Assembly: GCA_019419545.1 (NCBI GenBank)
Contig: DXZT01000016.1
Coordinates: 1-64,000 of the forward strand
Source: Collinsella sp.
GTDB lineage: Bacteria; Actinomycetota; Coriobacteriia; Coriobacteriales; Coriobacteriaceae
DNA: 64,000 nucleotides
Reading direction: 5' to 3'
Each line of letters starts with the position of its first letter. Positions within the stretch are counted from its first letter, which is position 1. Of the stretch, positions 60,259 to 64,000 are shown in pieces. Position numbers and translations under genes: made by a program. The notes under the pieces were generated by a model. The model was not told the DNA's origin and did not search any database. It worked only from the letters and a program-made list of their open reading frames with translations.

Positions 60259-60587
60259 GCTAAATCCGCAAAAGGTTGGATTATTTGTTTAAACGTCTAG
60301 GTTTGTTACAAGTTGATTACGTTACTGCTTTTTGACTCATTACACGACAAGGCGTCGCTCATCAAGCCATGCATTTTACAGATACAAGCAGGCTGTTCAT
60401 TAATATCGATTTTAGGCAAGCGCGAATGCGCTTGTACTGCCGCTATTTTGTTTAAACAGACATGGCTTGACTTTTTTCGTGACTTATGGTCTATGAAACC
60501 ACTCAAAATAGTTGCGGTGGAATAGTTCTTGTTTAAGAGCCAGAAGGCTGAATTTAGGAACTATTTCACCGCAACTTATAGGGAATC
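60259..60587. repeat. Intergenic region with 19-bp inverted repeat
   Basis: No gene. AGTTGCGGTGGAATAGTTC (60510-60528) and its near-perfect reverse complement (60558-60576, one mismatch) enclose 29 bp, ending 12 bp past the hypA stop. It may end the hypA transcript or be a dispersed repeat; its core also occurs at 56656. Confidence 0.7.
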
Positions 60588-61016
60588 CTAGGCGATGTGG
60601 AGGGGGTTGGCGGCGTCGACGGCGTCGGGGACGTCGGAAGGGCCGTCGGGGACAGCGTCTGCCGGGTCCTCGTCGGGGGTCTCGATCTGCTTGATCATGA
60701 CCTCCTGGCCCTGCAGCAGGTATGTCTCGCCGCTACCGCAATGGGGACAGGTCTTGCCGTGCTCGACCGTCGCGTAGTCGCAGCCACACGCCTCGCAATG
60801 TGTCACGGCCTCGACGGACTCCACGATAAGCTCCGCGCCCTGCGCGATAGGCTTTTTATCTGCTGCCCAGCGCCAAGCGTCGAGCAGCAAGTCGGGAACG
60901 ACGCCCGAGACCTCGCCCAACAGCAACGTTACGTTCGAAACGCGACGCACGCCATGAGCGCGCGCTACATTCTCGACATCGCGAATGATGTGATAGACGA
61001 TTCCGAGCTCGTGCAT
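60588..61016 (-). CDS. hypA: Hydrogenase/urease nickel incorporation protein HypA
   Basis: 142 residues. Nickel-binding His2-Glu3 (MHELGIV) and the zinc site CEACGCDYATVEHGKTCPHC (two CxxC). The C-terminal 30 residues are an acidic Asp/Pro tail longer than usual. It supplies nickel for NiFe-hydrogenase maturation. No other hyp or hydrogenase gene is in this window, so it is an isolated copy next to a redox enzyme. GGAAGGAAATAA precedes the ATG. Confidence 0.92.
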   Translation of the reverse strand: MHELGIVYHIIRDVENVARAHGVRRVSNVTLLLGEVSGVVPDLLLDAWRWAADKKPIAQGAELIVESVEAVTHCEACGCDYATVEHGKTCPHCGSGETYLLQGQEVMIKQIETPDEDPADAVPDGPSDVPDAVDAANPLHIA

Positions 61017-61208
61017 TTATTTCCTTCCGCCGTTCTACCGAACGGCGGTCGGCTTGACGCTGCGCGAGCCCCAGACGGGCGATCTGCCTTTCAATCGTCG
61101 GGCATGGGCAAAAGCCCTATGCCCTCCTCTTTCAAGGCACCTCGCCACGCCTGGGACTCGCTCGCTGTCCAACCGCTCTCTACGCCGTTCTCCTGCTTGT
61201 TGCGTTTC
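61017..61208. other. Spacer with two hairpins between the oxidoreductase and hypA
   Basis: CCGCCGTTC-TACC-GAACGGCGG (61027-61048) sits directly before the hypA ribosome site. GGGCATGGGC-AAAA-GCCCTATGCCC (61100-61124) is a second stable hairpin. Neither has a T-run, so control of hypA translation or mRNA stability is as likely as termination. Confidence 0.5.
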
Positions 61209-63986
61209 TTACTTCTTCCCGAATTTGATTTTAATCGCACGCTTTAAAGCATACTTGCCCAGGCTTGGGAGCTTTTGCTCGTATTTGACCATCGTGGAGC
61301 ACTCGGGGCGGTCGCGATCCAGATGGATGGCGTCGAACGCGCACTTGGTGGTGCACAGGCCGCAGCCGATGCACTTGTTGGGGTCGACGATCGAGGCACC
61401 GCAACCCAGGCAACGGGCGGTCTCGGCGCGCACCTGCTCTTCGGTAAAGGTCTCGACGTACTCGCTAAACGGCGCAGCCTTCTCGCGCTCGCGGTCCACG
61501 TGGGCAACCTCGCGGCTCGCGTTGTCGTAGCTCTCGAGCACAACGTCGTCGCGGTCGAGCGCGGTGTAGCGGCGCTGATTGCGGCCGATGGTGAGCGTGG
61601 AGCCCGGCTGCACAAAGCGATGGATGGACACCGCGGCCTCGTGGCCGGCGGCGATAGCGTCGATGGCAAAGCTGGGGCCAGTGTAGACGTCACCACCCAC
61701 AAAGATGTCGGGTTCGGCGGTCTGGTAAGTCTGGGGATCGGCAAGGGCGCCCTGGCCGCGGCCGAGCTCCACCTTGGAGCCAGCCAGCAGGTCGCCCCAC
61801 ACAATGGACTGGCCAATCGACATGACGACACGGTCGGCATCGACACGGCGCAGATCGTTCTCGTCGTACTCGGGCGCAAAACGGCCCTCGTCGTCAAAGA
61901 CACGCGTGCAGCGCTTGAAGGTGATACCGCACACACGACCGGCCTCGTCCAGGTGAATCTCCTTGGGGCCCCAGCCGCAGCTGATGTGAGCGCCGTCCTC
62001 AACGGCCTCGCGACGTTCTTCCTCGCTGGCGGGCATCTGGACCTCGCTCTCCAGGCAGAACATCTCAACGTGCCCAGAGCCCAGACGGCAGGCGTTGCGG
62101 GCAACGTCGATGGCCACGTTGCCGCCGCCCACCACAATGGTGCGGCCGGACAGGGTATCGATCTTGCCGCTGTTAACCTCGCGAAGGAAGTCGACGGCCA
62201 CGGTCACGTCCACGGCATCCTCGCCCGGAATACCGGCAAGGCGGCCGCCCTGGCAGCCGATGGCCACGTAAAAGGCCTTAAAGCCCTGCGCGCGCAGCTC
62301 GTCGAGCGTCACATCACGACCGACCTCCACGCCATAGCGGAACTCGGCACCCATCAGGCGAATGATCTCGACCTCGGCCTCAATGACGTCCTTCTGCAGC
62401 TTAAAGCTGGGAATGCCGTAGGTGAGCATGCCGCCCGGGCGCTCGTTTTTCTCGAAGACGACGGGCTTGTAGCCCTTCTCGGCCAGATAGAAAGCGCAGG
62501 ACAGGCCGGCCGGACCGGCACCGATGATGGCGATCTTCTGATCAAAGCCGCCAGCGCGCGTCGGCGTCACCACGGGCGGGACGTAGCGGGTCGCGGCATC
62601 CAGATCGCGCTGGGCGATGAACTTCTTGACCTCGTCGATGGCCACGGCGGCGTCCACACGGCCGCGGGTGCAGGCGTCCTCGCAGCGGCGGTTGCACACA
62701 CGGCCGCAGATAGCGGGCAGAGGGTTCTCGCGCTTAATGAGTGCCAGCGCCTCGTCATAGCGACCCTGAGCCGCGAGCTTCAAATAGCCCTGAACGGCAA
62801 CGTGCGCGGGGCAGGCCGTCTTGCAGGGAGCGGTGCCGGACTCATGCGTCTCGATGCGGTTGTCGTTGCGGTAGTTGGGCGACCACTTGGTGTGGTCCCA
62901 CTTGGTGGCATCGGGCAGCTCCTGGCGCGGATACTCGGGCACCTGTCCGCCGGCCTTTTTGCTGCAGAGCTTCTGGCCCAGCTTGGCGGCGCCGGCCGGA
63001 CACACCTCGACGCAGCGACCGCAGGCCACGCACTTGTCCTTCTCGACCTTAGCGACATAGGCCGAGCGCGACAGGTTGGGCGTGTTGAACAGCTGCGAGG
63101 TGCGCAGGGCGTAGCACACGTTGACGTTGCAGTTGCAGATGGCGAAGATCTTGTTCTCGCCGTCGATATTAGTGATCTGGTGCACAAAGCCGTTGTCCTC
63201 GGCCTGGCGCAAGATGTCGTAAACCTCGTCGCGGGTCACGTAATGGCCACGATCGGTCTCAACCACGTAGTCGGCCATATCGCCCACGGCGATGCACCAA
63301 TCGGCCGGGTCGTCGGCGCAGCCCTCACCCATCACGCGACGGCTCGCGCGGCAGCTGCAGGTGCTGGCGGCATATTTGCCATCGTATTTGTCGAGCCAAT
63401 GCTCGATATGCTCGATCGGCACCGAGGTGCTCGCGGCGTCGATGGCCTTCTCGACCGGAATGACGTGCATGCCGATGCCGGCGCCTCCGGGCGGCACCAT
63501 CGGCGTGGCCTTGGACAGCGGTCCCTTGGACGCCTGCTCAAAGAACTTGGCATAGACCGGGTGCTCCTCGAGCTGGCTCACGCGCATGTTGAGGAACTCG
63601 GCAGAACCCGGCACCAGCATGGGCAACACCCATTGCTTGGCGCGCTCGGGGTTTTCCCAGTTGTACTCGAGCAGACCCGTGTAGCTCATGTCGTCGAGCA
63701 TCTTCTCGATATCGGCTTCGGGCATGCCGGTGAGCTTGACCATCTCGGGCAGCGTATAGGGACGGCGCATCTTCATCTTGCAGAGCACTTCGGCCTGCTC
63801 GTCGGTTGCGGCCTCGGCAAACGACCAGTACTCGTAGCCCAGCAGCTCGTCGCGATGCAGCAGACGGTTGGTGCAGTGCTCGCACAGCTTGACGATGGCC
63901 TCGCGCGGATGCTCCGGCAGCGGCGGCACGAACTCCGAACCGATGTCGGGCTCGGTGTAACTAATCCCCGGTCCGTTGAGAATCAT
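61209..63986 (-). CDS. FAD-dependent oxidoreductase with multiple 4Fe-4S clusters (GltD-like)
   Basis: 925 residues, about twice the length of a plain glutamate-synthase small subunit. Residues 1-300 have a winged-helix-like part and clustered Cys (CEHC, STCSCRASRR, ICNCNVNVC). A ferredoxin motif CVACGRCVEVCPAGA is near 315. The GltD-like core (about 390-830) has the APCKTACPAHVAVQGY cluster, CGRVCNRRCEDAC, FAD fold IAIIGAGPAGLSCAFYLAE and NAD(P) fold VVGGGNVAIDVARNACRLG. The C-terminus adds RCLGCGASIVDPNKCIGCGLCTTKC. It probably moves electrons between NAD(P)H and ferredoxin or an unseen partner. Confidence 0.88.
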   Translation of the reverse strand: MILNGPGISYTEPDIGSEFVPPLPEHPREAIVKLCEHCTNRLLHRDELLGYEYWSFAEAATDEQAEVLCKMKMRRPYTLPEMVKLTGMPEADIEKMLDDMSYTGLLEYNWENPERAKQWVLPMLVPGSAEFLNMRVSQLEEHPVYAKFFEQASKGPLSKATPMVPPGGAGIGMHVIPVEKAIDAASTSVPIEHIEHWLDKYDGKYAASTCSCRASRRVMGEGCADDPADWCIAVGDMADYVVETDRGHYVTRDEVYDILRQAEDNGFVHQITNIDGENKIFAICNCNVNVCYALRTSQLFNTPNLSRSAYVAKVEKDKCVACGRCVEVCPAGAAKLGQKLCSKKAGGQVPEYPRQELPDATKWDHTKWSPNYRNDNRIETHESGTAPCKTACPAHVAVQGYLKLAAQGRYDEALALIKRENPLPAICGRVCNRRCEDACTRGRVDAAVAIDEVKKFIAQRDLDAATRYVPPVVTPTRAGGFDQKIAIIGAGPAGLSCAFYLAEKGYKPVVFEKNERPGGMLTYGIPSFKLQKDVIEAEVEIIRLMGAEFRYGVEVGRDVTLDELRAQGFKAFYVAIGCQGGRLAGIPGEDAVDVTVAVDFLREVNSGKIDTLSGRTIVVGGGNVAIDVARNACRLGSGHVEMFCLESEVQMPASEEERREAVEDGAHISCGWGPKEIHLDEAGRVCGITFKRCTRVFDDEGRFAPEYDENDLRRVDADRVVMSIGQSIVWGDLLAGSKVELGRGQGALADPQTYQTAEPDIFVGGDVYTGPSFAIDAIAAGHEAAVSIHRFVQPGSTLTIGRNQRRYTALDRDDVVLESYDNASREVAHVDREREKAAPFSEYVETFTEEQVRAETARCLGCGASIVDPNKCIGCGLCTTKCAFDAIHLDRDRPECSTMVKYEQKLPSLGKYALKRAIKIKFGKK

Positions 63987-64000
63987 GGTTGTCCCTTCTC

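Noticed and set aside
60186..60300. Sigma-54 promoter for the mannose PTS operon, common in Firmicutes
   Set aside because: No TGGCAC-N5-TTGC element was found on the minus strand, and no LevR/ManR-type activator gene is adjacent.

Overview
The window looks like a chromosomal piece of a high-GC, anaerobic, gut-type Actinobacterium of the class Coriobacteriia, most likely Collinsella or a close relative. This is inferred from three things. The order FHA-FHA-PP2C-RodA/PBP-PASTA kinase is typical of Actinobacteria. The metabolism is fermentative: arginine deiminase pathway, pyruvate:ferredoxin oxidoreductase and several PTS systems. Intergenic spaces carry dispersed GGGGAC/GTCCCC palindromes that I associate, from memory, with Collinsella genomes.

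Layout. 0.1-7.6 kb (minus strand): an MFS transporter, a zinc-dependent phospholipase C-like protein, a LytS/LytTR two-component pair, an amidohydrolase and an APC permease. 8.0-9.0 kb: a membrane-anchored C39-like cysteine peptidase. 9.5-15.0 kb (minus): a beta-glucoside operon with a PRD regulator, EIIA, EIIB, EIIC and 6-phospho-beta-glucosidase. 15.4-23.5 kb: an arginine catabolism locus. An arcD-like carrier, arcA, arcB and arcC run on the minus strand, facing a divergent second arginine deiminase with an XRE regulator and a second arcC. The two arcC genes share about 1.02 kb of apparently identical DNA. 24.2-25.5 kb: an AAA/DUF4143 ATPase behind a 34-bp tandem repeat. 26.0-29.5 kb: nifJ.

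30.4-36.5 kb is an AT-richer island lying between two direct copies of the 3' end of an FHA gene. It holds a radical SAM/SPASM peptide maturase, two tandem Cys/Asp-rich precursor peptides with a common leader (59 and 67 residues), a 35-residue membrane peptide, an ABC transporter and decayed genes. I read this as a ranthipeptide-type RiPP cluster (thioether Cys-to-Asp), and it is the most interesting system in the window.

36.7-40.4 kb (minus): a second FHA / protein kinase / membrane protein module. 40.6-45.2 kb: dnaX, ybaB, recR and small unknown genes. 45.3-56.2 kb (plus): the cell-wall and growth signalling operon, with a kinase, FhaA, FhaB, PP2C phosphatase, one polypeptide fusing RodA to a penicillin-binding protein, and a PASTA kinase. 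56.3-56.9 kb: tRNA-Arg(CCU) with direct and inverted partial copies of its 3' half beside it. 56.9-60.2 kb (minus): a mannose-family PTS with a DUF956 gene. 60.6-64.0 kb (minus): hypA and a large FAD/iron-sulphur oxidoreductase.

All calls come from reading the sequence and remembered family motifs; no search was run.
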